Part shown: positions 26,664 to 33,318 of the stretch, piece after piece
Numbering within the stretch: the first letter of the stretch is position 1
How the letters are laid out: every line of letters starts with the position of its first letter
Source: CAZKUN01 sp964555935
GTDB lineage: Bacteria > Armatimonadota > Zipacnadia > Zipacnadales > VGFC01
DNA: 33,318 nt
Direction of reading: 5' to 3'
Assembly (NCBI GenBank): GCA_964555935.1
Contig: CAZKUN010000083.1
Span: forward strand, 1 to 33,318
The notes under the pieces: generated by a model
What the model saw: only the letters and a program-made list of their open reading frames with translations
What the model was told of the DNA's origin: nothing
The model's database searches: none
Position numbers and translations under genes: made by a program

Positions 26664-27917
26664 ATGCCCGAAGACAACACCGACCATCGCGACGCGCCCG
26701 TATTCGTTCAGACCGCCTGGGAGGTAACCGCCGAGGACACCTGGGAGCAAGTCGGCGAGGACGAGGCGAAGCTCGCCTATGAGATGACGCTCCGCAATGA
26801 GCTGTCCGGCGGAACGCCCATCGTCCGCCAGTTCGAAGAGGACTTCCGCGAGTACCATGACACCACGTTCTGCCTGACAACCTGCAACGGAAGCTCCGCG
26901 CTTTACTCCGCCTACTTCGGCCTCGGCGTCGGGCCGGGCGATGAGGTCATCTGCCCATCGTATACCTGGATCTGCACCATTGGCCCCGCCCTGCTGCTCG
27001 ACGCGCGGCCGGTCTTCTGCGAGGTCGATCCGCGCACGCTCGTCATGGACGCCGACGATGTCGAGAAGCGCATCACCGAGCGCACCGCGGCAATCGTCCC
27101 GGTTCACCTCTGGGGCAGCGTCTGCGACATGGACGCGATCATGGAGGTCGGCCGCAAGCACAACATCCCCGTCATCGAGGACTGCTCCCACTCCCACGGC
27201 GCGGAGTACAAGGGCAAGAAAGTCGGCTCCATCGGCGACGCGGGTTGCTTCAGCATGCAGGGCAGCAAGGCCCTCAGCTCCGGCGAGGGCGGCGTCCTCA
27301 TCACCAACGATGAGGAATGCTTCAACCGCGCCTGCCTCATCGGCCAGGCCAACCGCTGGGGGCTCGATCTCCCCGGCGACCGCTACCAGAACCTCCAGCC
27401 CCTCGGCCTTGGCATGAAGCTCCGCAGCCATCCGCTGGGCATCGGCATCGCCGGGGTCCAGTTCAAGAAACTCGACGACCTCAACGCCTCCCGCGGCGGC
27501 TTCATCGAAGAGGTCGAGGCGGGCATCGCCGACATCCCGTGCCTCGAGCCGTTGCACGTCTACGAGGGCGCCAAGCGCGGCGGCTACTACGCCTTCCCGC
27601 TGATCTACAGCCCCGACAAGAACGGTGGCGTCTCTCCCACCGACTTCCTGAAGAATTGCGAAGAGTCCGGCCTCAAATGCGGCGACGGCTGGTATCCATT
27701 GCTGCACGAATTGCCGCTCTTCCGCGATGGCTTCGATGTCTTCACGCGCAACCGAGGTCCCCTCGGCGAGGGCTACCCGGGCTACAAGACGGGCGATCTC
27801 CCCATCACCGAGGACGTCCGCTCGCGCCTCGTCTTTCCGCCCGTGCTGACCGAACCGAAAGCCGGCAGCGCCCAAGCCTACATCGCCGCCCTCAAGCGCG
27901 CGACAGGGACCGAATAG
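26664..27917 (+). CDS. DegT/DnrJ/EryC1/StrS-family PLP-dependent aminotransferase
   Basis: The start ATG 26664 (417 aa) has GGAGG 10 nt upstream; earlier in-frame codons overlap the previous gene. The type I PLP fold is clear: CNGSSALYSAYFGLGVGPGD is the cofactor phosphate-binding segment, followed by GDEVICPSYTWI, a VIEDCSHSHGAEY segment with the PLP-ring aspartate, and SMQGSKALSSGEGG with the expected Schiff-base Lys202. The family transfers amino groups to keto-sugars (nucleotide-sugar or cyclitol pathways), and some members are dehydratases that lack the lysine; it is present here. Substrate is unknown. No nucleotide-sugar dehydratase or glycosyltransferase sits nearby, so it may act on free sugars released by the locus rather than in polysaccharide synthesis. 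Confidence 0.9.
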   Translation: MPEDNTDHRDAPVFVQTAWEVTAEDTWEQVGEDEAKLAYEMTLRNELSGGTPIVRQFEEDFREYHDTTFCLTTCNGSSALYSAYFGLGVGPGDEVICPSYTWICTIGPALLLDARPVFCEVDPRTLVMDADDVEKRITERTAAIVPVHLWGSVCDMDAIMEVGRKHNIPVIEDCSHSHGAEYKGKKVGSIGDAGCFSMQGSKALSSGEGGVLITNDEECFNRACLIGQANRWGLDLPGDRYQNLQPLGLGMKLRSHPLGIGIAGVQFKKLDDLNASRGGFIEEVEAGIADIPCLEPLHVYEGAKRGGYYAFPLIYSPDKNGGVSPTDFLKNCEESGLKCGDGWYPLLHELPLFRDGFDVFTRNRGPLGEGYPGYKTGDLPITEDVRSRLVFPPVLTEPKAGSAQAYIAALKRATGTE

Positions 27918-27928
27918 GGGGCAGTGAG

Positions 27929-28309
27929 TTGAAGACACAGTGGGGGCCGCTTGATCGAGGCGAGAAGCCAGAGACCGCGGCCGATAGGCTTGCGGAGAGC
28001 ACCCGTGAGCTGAAGTCCATTCTGGACTGGCGCGCCTGGACCGATGACGAGGCGCTTCAAGTCCTGTTCTGGATCGAGGCCAACGACCACCCGGCGACAG
28101 CCGAGGCGGTCCTGGTCGAACACGCCCGCCTGGAGAAAGACGTCGAGTGTCTGCGCGAGGCGCTGGACAGGCTTAGATCGGACCCGGAGACGCTTGAGGA
28201 CGCCAGCGACACGCGCGCCCTCCTGGAGGACGCCGAGCAACGCTTCGAGCACCACCGGGCGATCTACTACGAATACGAGCCGCTGTTCCCGCACATCCTG
28301 TCGTCGTAG
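27929..28309 (+). CDS. Small charged hypothetical protein, TTG start
   Basis: The protein is 126 aa. I chose TTG 27929 because AGGGGG (27916-27921) lies 7 nt upstream, overlapping the DegT stop, and because frames extending further upstream run through the DegT gene. The sequence is hydrophilic and predicted helical. The stretch VLVEHARLEKDVECLREALD followed by DTRALLEDAEQRFEHHRAI suggests a short coiled coil at about 55-115. It ends FPHILSS. I do not recognise a family. Eleven bases separate it from DegT, so the two are probably co-transcribed. A hairpin begins immediately after its stop. Confidence 0.6.
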   Translation: MKTQWGPLDRGEKPETAADRLAESTRELKSILDWRAWTDDEALQVLFWIEANDHPATAEAVLVEHARLEKDVECLREALDRLRSDPETLEDASDTRALLEDAEQRFEHHRAIYYEYEPLFPHILSS

Positions 28310-28328
28310 GACAGGCGTCTCGCCTGTC
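28310..28328. repeat. Hairpin directly after stop codon
   Basis: GACAGGCG-TCT-CGCCTGTC is a perfect 8-bp stem starting at the base after the TAG of the small gene. The downstream sequence is GC-rich with no T-tract, so it would not be a classical terminator. It belongs with the other intergenic hairpins. Confidence 0.7.
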
Positions 28329-28370
28329 GCCGTCGGAGGGGCGCGTCGCCGTCCCCCAGGGAGCCAACCC

Positions 28371-31300
28371 GTGCGCCATCTCAGCCTCGCGCTAATCGCA
28401 TTCGCAGCCATCGCTCACGCCCAACCCGAGCCCACTCACGAGGGCAAGCCCCTCTCCGAGTGGGTCGAGCTGATGAACCAGAACCCCGGCAACCACATCG
28501 CGGTTCGCGCCCTCGGTGAGATTGGCGAGCCCGCCCTCCCACACCTCATCGCGGCCATGCGCTCGCACCCAGATGGCGCGATCCGCTTCCTGACCCAGGT
28601 CGCCCTCGCGAAGATCGGTGAGCCCGCCCTGCCCGAGCTCGACCGCATCATGGAGGACGGCGATTCTACCGCGCGCATTCAGGCCATCCTGGCCTTCGAG
28701 AAGATCCTCGGCGAGCGCGCGATTCCCCGCCTCGAAGCGGCAACTCAGGACCAGGATCAGTCTGTCCAGACACGAGCGCATGGTGCCATGATCCGCGTCG
28801 GGCATCCACGCGAGCAGCACGTCGCCGCGATGGTTGAGCTGCTGTCGAGCGCCAACGTGGGCACCCAGTGGATCACCGCCGAATCCCTTGGATGGTGTGG
28901 CGCGGACGCGGCCGGCGCGGAAGACGCCCTCTACGAGGTCACTCAGCGCTCCCCCGGAGGCGTCGCCGACCGCGCCTGGCAAGCGCTGGAAGATATCGGC
29001 ACGGAGGCAGCCATGTCATACGTTCACAAGCGATGGGCTGAGAGCCTCGACAACCCCGACACTCCGCGAAGCGACAGCCTCAGGGGTCTGATCGCCCTCG
29101 GCAAGTCCGGGGAGTCTGCCGCCGGCGCGCTGCCTAAGCTTCGTGAGGTCGCCGACGACACCGATCGCGACATCCTCATCCGCGGCTATGCCGCCTGGGC
29201 GGCGGATCAGATCGATCCCTACACCGGCGAACCACGCGTCTTCCACGTCGCGCAGAACCACCCCAATGCCCGCGATGGTAACCCAGGCACCGAAGACGAG
29301 CCATGGCTCACCATTCAGAAAGCCGCCGGAACGCTCAACGCCGGCGACACCGTGCTCATCCACGATGGCCTCTACCGCGAGGAGGTCCGGCCGTTCTGTG
29401 GGGGCGCGGGTCCGGACCGCATGATCACTTACGCCGCGGCCCCCGGCGAGTCGCCCGTCATAGCGGGCTCGGACGTGTGGGACGCCGAGTGGACCGGCGA
29501 GGAGCACCACATCTGGTGGGCCCCCTATGAGCGCCACGCGTGGGACCGCCCCGAAGAGTGGCCCACCCCCAAAGAGGGTCCCATGCACCGGGCCGAACAG
29601 GTCTTCGTCAACGGCGATCTCATGACGCACGTCGCCACTCTCGACGAACTCCGCGCCACGCCTGAGAGCATGTTCACGGATGACGAGCAGGGGCGTCTCT
29701 ATCTCCACATCCCCCTCGACGCGCCTCACGCGGATCTCCTGATCGAGCGCTCCATGCGCCAGCAGGTCTTCGCTCCCGCCGCGCGTGGCCTCGGCTACAT
29801 CCGCGTCCAAGGCCTCGCGATGCGCCACGCCGCCGCGCCCGAATCCAATGGCTCCAACTGGGGCGTCATCGCCCATCGCGCGATGCTTAGCGTCCGCGCG
29901 GGCCACCACTGGGTCATCGAGGATAACTCTCTCGAGTGGGGCAACGCGCAAGGCCTCGACGTCGGCGGCGAGGGCTTCGGCGAAATCAACACGGACGAAC
30001 CGCGGCTCAGCGACGAGATGGGCCATCACATTGCGCGCCGCAACACGGTCAGCTACCACGGCGTCGCGGGGATCGTCGGCTGGGCGGGCGGCACGGCTGA
30101 GCTGCTGCTTGAGGACAATGTCACCAACTACAACTGCCAGAAGGGCAACTTCTGGCAGTACGAAGCCGCCGGGGTCAAGCTCCACAACGCCAAGGACTGC
30201 ACCATCCGCCGGCACCGTGCCCATGGCAACCACGCCTTCGGCATCTGGCTTGACCACCGGTGCGTGGGCAACCGGATCACCCAATGCATCCTCACCGAGA
30301 ACATGGCCTCGGGCGTCTTCCACGAGGTCAGCGCCGGCCCGATCTTGATCGACAACAACGTCATCATCGGCACCACCAACGCGAACGCAGGTGGCTGGGG
30401 CGACGGCGTCTATTCCCACGACGGCAACCACGCCATCGTCGCCAATAACTTCATCTACGGTTGCGAGGGCTTCGGTGTCCGCTTCCGAAACCTCTTCAGC
30501 CGCGTCGACGGCGGCAAGCCGACCACCACCAACCACAACCGCGTCTTCAACAACTTCATCGTCGATTGCGGCGACATGCCTGTCAGCCTCAACCCCGAGG
30601 TCGCGAACGCCGAGGACAACCACTCCGACCACAACATCATCTGGTCGGGGGGGCGCCCCATCACCATGCAGCTTGAGGATTCCGGCTCCGGCATCAAGTG
30701 GCAGGAGACACAGATCGGCCAGGCCCTTGCCAAGACGGGCGGCGGCAATCTTACCATCCCGCTCAAGCTCTGGCGCGAGACCGTCGGCCACGATGTTGAG
30801 AGCGTCCTCGCGCCCGCGAGCATCATGTTCGGCGGCCAGAACGCCGAGCAGATCCTCGCGACTCTCCGGTCAATCTGGCCAGCCGACGCCCCCGCCCTCG
30901 AGGCCGGTTACGCCGACATGCAGCCTCGCCCCGCCGCCGACATAGTCGGCCAACTCGTCCCCCAGCTCTCGGGCAAGTCACCCACCCACGAGATCCGTCT
31001 CGGCCCCGACTTCGGCCTCACCCTCTGGGAGCCCGGCGGGGCCTCGCGTGGCAACAGGGCACCCGCCCCGTTGCATGCCGTCGAACTCCGCTGGCTCGAA
31101 TCCTCCGCCGAGGTCCAGTCACTCTCCGATCCCGTCCTCGCCAACGCGCCTCTCCGCCCGGCCACCGACGTCCTCGAGATCGCGTCGGGCGACAGCCTCA
31201 CGCTCGAGGCCGACGCGGGCCTTCGCGTCGTCATCGCCGGCCTGCCCACCGAGGTCACCGGCGACAAGATCACCACTACCGTCCCTGCCGACACTCCGCC

Positions 31301-32252
31301 CGGCGACTATGGCATCGTCACCACCATGGGCGAGCATTGGCAGTGGGCGCCCATCCGCGTGACGACGCCGCTTGCCATAGTCCGCATCGCGCCGGCCCGG
31401 ATACCAGGAGCCGATCGGAGCCTGCCCGCTGAGGAGAGATTCGGTGTCGCGGTCACGGTCGCGAACCACCGCAGCACGGGCCTGGACGCGGAGTTCTTCG
31501 CTGCGGACCATGACGTCCTCGCCACGCCCGTCGAGGCGCGGCTTGCCGCCCAAGCAAAGACAACCGTTGTGATCCCGCTCTACCTGAACGGCGTCGTGTC
31601 TGCAAGCATCGGCTTGCGGGCCGGGGGAGTGGAACTCGCTGAGAAGAGGGACGTGAGCTTCGCCCGAGCAGTGAGGTCGGACCGACCAACCAGCAGCACC
31701 GGCTCGCGGCAGCGCTTGCCGAGCCCCGGCGGCGCCTTCCCCGAGGGCGCCGAGGCCTTCGCCCTCTTCCAGGGCGGGCTGAGCGCCAACTGGCAAGCTG
31801 CCTACGACGGCGACGCCCTTCACCTCCGCGTCAGCGTCCAGGACTCAGACCATCGCCAGACCAAGGGGATCGACGAACTCTGGCAGCAGGACTCGGTCCA
31901 GCTTCTTCTCCGCGCCAACGCCGAGACCGCTCCGCTCGAACTCGACCTCGCGCTGCCGTCCTCGGGAGGAGAAGCCGTCGCCTTCCGCCGGCAGTCACCC
32001 AACGAGGCCCAGCACCCGCTCGGCGCCGCAACCGACTTCGCCTTCTCGGTCACGCGCGCAGACCCGTCGACCTCCTACGAGGCATCCATTCCCTGGAGCA
32101 TGGTCGGCCTCGATGCCCCGCCTGACAGCATCCTGCTCAGCCTGCTCGTCAACAACGACAACGGTCGGGGGCGACACGGTCTGCAGTGGTTCTTCGGCAT
32201 CCACACCCACCGCGGCGACATCGACCGCATGGGTACGCTATGGCTGGACTAG
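28371..32252 (+). CDS. Secreted HEAT-repeat / parallel beta-helix / CBM9-like protein
   Basis: I chose the GTG at 28371 (1293 aa), with AGGGAG 7 nt upstream, because it opens on a signal peptide, RHLSLALIAFAAIAHAQ. Longer frames run into the preceding small gene and hairpin. Residues about 20-280 are HEAT-like repeats (ALGEIGEPALPHLIAAM, then ALAKIGEPALPELDRIM). From about 285 (FHVAQNHPNARDGNPGTEDE) to about 757 it is a right-handed parallel beta-helix of the pectate-lyase/polysaccharide-lyase type, with repeated short strands and turns such as LEDNVTNYN, IDNNVIIGT and ANNFIYGC. Beta-sandwich sequence follows. The last 170 residues (from about 1125) resemble a CBM9/DOMON-like sugar-binding domain ending GTLWLD. 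Function: binding and cleavage or remodelling of an acidic polysaccharide outside the cell, by inference; catalytic residues cannot be assigned. Confidence 0.78.
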   Translation: MRHLSLALIAFAAIAHAQPEPTHEGKPLSEWVELMNQNPGNHIAVRALGEIGEPALPHLIAAMRSHPDGAIRFLTQVALAKIGEPALPELDRIMEDGDSTARIQAILAFEKILGERAIPRLEAATQDQDQSVQTRAHGAMIRVGHPREQHVAAMVELLSSANVGTQWITAESLGWCGADAAGAEDALYEVTQRSPGGVADRAWQALEDIGTEAAMSYVHKRWAESLDNPDTPRSDSLRGLIALGKSGESAAGALPKLREVADDTDRDILIRGYAAWAADQIDPYTGEPRVFHVAQNHPNARDGNPGTEDEPWLTIQKAAGTLNAGDTVLIHDGLYREEVRPFCGGAGPDRMITYAAAPGESPVIAGSDVWDAEWTGEEHHIWWAPYERHAWDRPEEWPTPKEGPMHRAEQVFVNGDLMTHVATLDELRATPESMFTDDEQGRLYLHIPLDAPHADLLIERSMRQQVFAPAARGLGYIRVQGLAMRHAAAPESNGSNWGVIAHRAMLSVRAGHHWVIEDNSLEWGNAQGLDVGGEGFGEINTDEPRLSDEMGHHIARRNTVSYHGVAGIVGWAGGTAELLLEDNVTNYNCQKGNFWQYEAAGVKLHNAKDCTIRRHRAHGNHAFGIWLDHRCVGNRITQCILTENMASGVFHEVSAGPILIDNNVIIGTTNANAGGWGDGVYSHDGNHAIVANNFIYGCEGFGVRFRNLFSRVDGGKPTTTNHNRVFNNFIVDCGDMPVSLNPEVANAEDNHSDHNIIWSGGRPITMQLEDSGSGIKWQETQIGQALAKTGGGNLTIPLKLWRETVGHDVESVLAPASIMFGGQNAEQILATLRSIWPADAPALEAGYADMQPRPAADIVGQLVPQLSGKSPTHEIRLGPDFGLTLWEPGGASRGNRAPAPLHAVELRWLESSAEVQSLSDPVLANAPLRPATDVLEIASGDSLTLEADAGLRVVIAGLPTEVTGDKITTTVPADTPPGDYGIVTTMGEHWQWAPIRVTTPLAIVRIAPARIPGADRSLPAEERFGVAVTVANHRSTGLDAEFFAADHDVLATPVEARLAAQAKTTVVIPLYLNGVVSASIGLRAGGVELAEKRDVSFARAVRSDRPTSSTGSRQRLPSPGGAFPEGAEAFALFQGGLSANWQAAYDGDALHLRVSVQDSDHRQTKGIDELWQQDSVQLLLRANAETAPLELDLALPSSGGEAVAFRRQSPNEAQHPLGAATDFAFSVTRADPSTSYEASIPWSMVGLDAPPDSILLSLLVNNDNGRGRHGLQWFFGIHTHRGDIDRMGTLWLD

Positions 32253-32355
32253 ACCGCCGTCATCCGTCTGGAGGGGCCGAACGCGAGGTCGAAGACCGAA
32301 GTATCCGGCCCGCCGGCCTACGCAACCTACTCTCCGCGTCGGACGTAAACGCACC

Positions 32356-32973
32356 ATGAGCCTCAGCTTCTTCCTGCGCGGCATCCTCATAGGCCTCGCC
32401 ATCGCGGCCCCCGTCGGGCCGATCAACGTGCTGTGCATCCGCCGCACGCTCGCCGACGGCCGCGCGATCGGATTCATCTCCGGCCTCGGCGCCGCAGTTG
32501 CCGACGGCACCTACGGGGGCGTGGCCGCCTTCGGCCTGACCGCCGTCTCGGGCGTCCTCGTGAGCGGCCAGACCTGGATGCGCGTCATTGGCGGCGGCTT
32601 CCTGCTCTATCTGGGTGTCCGCACGTTCATCGCCAAGCCGGCGGAGCCGTCTGAAGCCAGCCGCTCCACTCGCCTAATCGGCGCCTTTGCGTCAACCTAC
32701 GTCCTCACGCTCACCAACCCCCTGACCATCCTCTTCTTCGCCGCCATCTTCGCTGGTTTGGGCATCGCCGCCAGCGACGGCAGCTACGCGTCGGCCGGCA
32801 GCCTCACCGCCGGCGTCTTCCTCGGATCGACCATCTGGTGGGTCTTACTCACCACCATTGTCGGGTCTGTCCGCGAGCGCTTCACGCCAAATGTCATGGT
32901 CTGGGTGAATCGCGCATCCGGATGCCTCATCGGCGGCTTCGGCGTCGCCGCGTTCGTCAGTCTTCTCATCTGA
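32356..32973 (+). CDS. LysE-family amino-acid/metabolite exporter
   Basis: This is a 205-aa protein, the usual length for LysE/RhtB transporters, from ATG 32356, with only a weak ribosome site. The family's hallmark N-terminus is present: AIAAPVGPINVLCIRRTL with ADGRAIGFISGLGAA, a G-P-x-N motif in the first helix pair. The middle NPLTILFFAAIFAGLG matches the conserved N-P-x-x-x-x-F-F segment. Six hydrophobic segments are visible, ending ASGCLIGGFGVAAFVSLLI. It exports amino acids or similar small compounds through the inner membrane using the proton motive force. In this locus it may remove nitrogen-containing products of the amidohydrolases; this is inference. The 103-bp gap before it starts with a sequence resembling, in degenerate form, the one before the GH2 gene. 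Confidence 0.88.
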   Translation: MSLSFFLRGILIGLAIAAPVGPINVLCIRRTLADGRAIGFISGLGAAVADGTYGGVAAFGLTAVSGVLVSGQTWMRVIGGGFLLYLGVRTFIAKPAEPSEASRSTRLIGAFASTYVLTLTNPLTILFFAAIFAGLGIAASDGSYASAGSLTAGVFLGSTIWWVLLTTIVGSVRERFTPNVMVWVNRASGCLIGGFGVAAFVSLLI

Positions 32974-33044
32974 GCGAGGTCTCCGCGGATCGAGCGATGA
33001 ACTCCTCGCCGTCCAAGGAACCCATATCCCCCCAGGTGATGCGC

Positions 33045-33318
33045 ATGTCCGACCGTCTCATTCAGTGGACCCACATGACTCCCGACGATCTCGACGCAGC
33101 CATCGAGCATATGCCGGTGGCGCTCGTGCCTTGCGGATCGCTCGAATGGCACGGCCCGCACCTCGGCACGGGCTGCGATTCCCTCCGAGGCCACGCGCTC
33201 TGCACGGGCGTGGCCGAGCGACTCGACGGCGGCGTCGTGCTCCCGCCGATATACATCACGGCCCCCGGCTTCTGCAACTGGCGCGGCAGCATGTTCTTCA
33301 CGCCGGCGCTCGTCAAGC
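33045..33318 (+). CDS. Second creatininase-family amidohydrolase (N-terminal part, cut by window edge)
   Basis: I prefer the ATG at 33045 because AGG (33034-33036) sits 8 nt upstream and the length before the metal motif then matches the other copy; in-frame ATGs at 32997 and 33039 are possible. Visible fingerprint: VPCGSLEWHGPHLGTGCDSL gives the first metal ligands (Glu, His, Asp), followed by GGVVLPPIYITAP. It differs from the copy at 16478 mainly in having the usual His after EWHGP, where that copy has Gln. It is cytosolic; the frame is open at the window end and the substrate is unknown. Confidence 0.85.
   Translation, partial: MSDRLIQWTHMTPDDLDAAIEHMPVALVPCGSLEWHGPHLGTGCDSLRGHALCTGVAERLDGGVVLPPIYITAPGFCNWRGSMFFTPALVK

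Noticed and set aside
26604..27938. Minus-strand open frame (444 codons) opposite the DegT gene
   Set aside because: Same composition artefact; the plus strand has a complete PLP aminotransferase.
29016..30791. Long minus-strand open frame (591 codons) across the beta-helix gene
   Set aside because: The product is a low-complexity A/V/D/G-rich sequence typical of the complement of a GC-rich gene; the plus strand encodes a coherent beta-helix protein.
1..33318. tRNA, rRNA, CRISPR array, transposase or integrase genes
   Set aside because: I looked for cloverleaf-like sequence, regularly spaced repeats and transposase motifs on both strands and found none I could support.

Overview
The window is high-GC bacterial DNA with a strong bias towards C- and G-ending codons. 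The gene set is secreted carbohydrate-active enzymes, a type I sulfatase, a LamG/HzsA-like protein with two CxxCH motifs, creatininase-family hydrolases and a PHP-type metallohydrolase. This mix is typical of environmental Planctomycetota, Armatimonadota, Hydrogenedentota and related uncultured lineages. I cannot fix the phylum from this sequence: there is no rRNA, tRNA or universal marker gene here. A 10-N scaffold gap shows it is a draft or metagenome-assembled contig.

Layout. Positions 1-6524 hold two minus-strand genes: the N-terminal part of a GAF plus six-PAS sensory protein that runs off the left edge, and a secreted GH38-like glycosidase. A divergent 159-bp gap separates these from a plus-strand secreted LamG/beta-propeller/CxxCH protein (6684-10007). 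That gene converges, with only 16 bp between them, on a minus-strand polytopic membrane protein (10024-11322). From 11598 to the right edge every gene is on the plus strand and closely spaced: sulfatase, secreted GH2 enzyme, creatininase-family amidohydrolase, secreted TIM-barrel protein (split by a false assembly gap), secreted PHP/DUF3604-like protein, a 1129-residue helical protein of unknown function, DegT-type aminotransferase, a small coiled-coil-like protein, a secreted HEAT/parallel beta-helix/CBM9-like protein, a LysE-type exporter, and the start of a second creatininase-family gene.

Reading of the locus. Sulfatase, GH2, GH38-like, beta-helix and candidate clan-A enzymes next to PLP- and amidohydrolase-type enzymes suggest breakdown of a sulfated, possibly amino- or amide-bearing glycan. 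There is no SusCD pair, TonB receptor, ABC sugar importer or dedicated regulator in view. The substrate is inference.

Most notable observations: (1) a perfect 27-bp inverted repeat (11409-11435 / 11479-11505), AT-rich at its ends, sitting almost exactly in the middle of the divergent gap between the membrane protein and the sulfatase; (2) a set of short, perfect GC hairpins with different sequences but the same design, in five separate intergenic gaps; (3) the 10-N gap is not real: the 78 bases to its left are a degraded, ungapped copy of the 78 bases to its right, and removing 19565-19652 restores one open frame of about 856 residues; (4) a large cytosolic helical protein of unknown function interrupting the sugar-enzyme operon.
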